A DNA stretch of 64,000 nucleotides from an uncultured Bulleidia sp. GTDB taxonomy: Bacteria; Bacillota_I; Bacilli_A; Erysipelotrichales; Erysipelotrichaceae. The position numbers and the translations under genes are program-made. The notes below the pieces were generated by a model. It did no database searches and was not told where the DNA came from. It was given only the letters and a program-made list of their open reading frames with translations. Shown here piece by piece: positions 63,903 through 64,000 of this stretch (positions within the stretch are counted from its first letter, which is position 1; each line of letters begins with the position of its first letter). The stretch lies in the NCBI GenBank assembly GCA_934725105.1, contig CAKVBD010000009.1:1-64000 (forward strand), written 5' to 3'.

Positions 63903-64000
63903 ATGTCAAACATTAATGTAGAACCTTATATTGCTGACGAAGATTATAACAATCCAGCGATGGTAACTGACTTTTATGAATTCACAATGGCAAACTGCCT
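63903..64000 (+). CDS. pncB: Nicotinate phosphoribosyltransferase (5' end, partial)
   Basis: The first 32 codons only, running off the window. The sequence MVTDFYEFTMANC matches the N-terminal signature of nicotinate phosphoribosyltransferase (TDFYELTMA). AGGAGG stands before the ATG, 11 bases after pncA. It would convert the nicotinate from PncA to nicotinate mononucleotide, completing a salvage operon under NrtR. Confidence 0.85.
   Translation, partial: MSNINVEPYIADEDYNNPAMVTDFYEFTMANC

Overview
The window is a gene-dense stretch of a low-GC Gram-positive chromosome (Bacillota). The gene set suggests a gut-type Erysipelotrichia: a class II GalT, several FemAB-type cell-wall ligases, WXG100/EssC secretion genes, DUF4358 lipoproteins and an hrcA-grpE-dnaK-dnaJ-clpB cluster. 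This assignment is inference, since no 16S gene is present. I saw no phage, insertion sequence, CRISPR array or replication origin. Most genes lie on the + strand in short operons separated by clear hairpin-plus-T-run terminators.

Layout. 1-4.6 kb: tail of an unknown gene, scpA-scpB, an SGNH-hydrolase lipoprotein, two DUF4358 lipoproteins and purB. 4.6-9 kb: a membrane-anchored protein of unknown function, tdk, a YhhN-family membrane protein, a GNAT acetyltransferase and a DUF1846 protein. 9.1-15.7 kb: a compact type VII secretion (T7SS)-like locus (two WXG100 proteins, a lipoprotein with SLH-like and BIG2 segments, an EssC-type ATPase, a YukD-like small protein). 15.7-20.1 kb: an M3 peptidase and, convergent to it, an amino-acid ABC transporter whose leader folds as a lysine riboswitch plus terminator. 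20.1-26.4 kb: truB-ribF, an RNA m5C methyltransferase, a RelA/SpoT-domain protein, an Asp23-family protein, infC-rpmI-rplT behind an L20-type leader, and tRNA-Glu. 26.4-33.7 kb: four FemAB-family ligases, gltX and tRNA-Gln. 33.8-38.6 kb: membrane proteins, a TetR regulator, radC, an AI-2E-family permease and an odd ZnuA-like lipoprotein. 38.6-43.9 kb: polA-coaE-dnaB-dnaI. 44-50.4 kb: an unknown lipoprotein, pfkA-pyk behind two cre-like sites, a metallo-beta-lactamase-fold protein and RNase J. 50.4-52.9 kb: def, an FtsW/RodA protein and rsmD. 52.9-60.3 kb: the heat-shock operon behind two imperfect CIRCE elements. 60.3-64 kb: galT, a small membrane protein and an NAD-salvage operon (nrtR-pncA-pncB) with its own palindromic operator.

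The main functional themes are replication and chromosome organisation (scpAB, polA, dnaB, dnaI), translation (infC operon, gltX, tRNAs, rRNA and tRNA modification), envelope building (FemAB paralogues, FtsW/RodA, lipoproteins, T7SS) and proteostasis. The points most worth a second look are the reduced T7SS locus with its SLH/BIG2 lipoprotein, the FemAB block bracketed by tRNA genes, the paired half-degenerate CIRCE elements, the RelA/SpoT protein and ZnuA-like protein with altered active or metal sites, and several genes whose -10 box ends exactly 7 nt before the start codon (candidate leaderless mRNAs). All functional calls come from reading the sequence and known family motifs; no database search was run.
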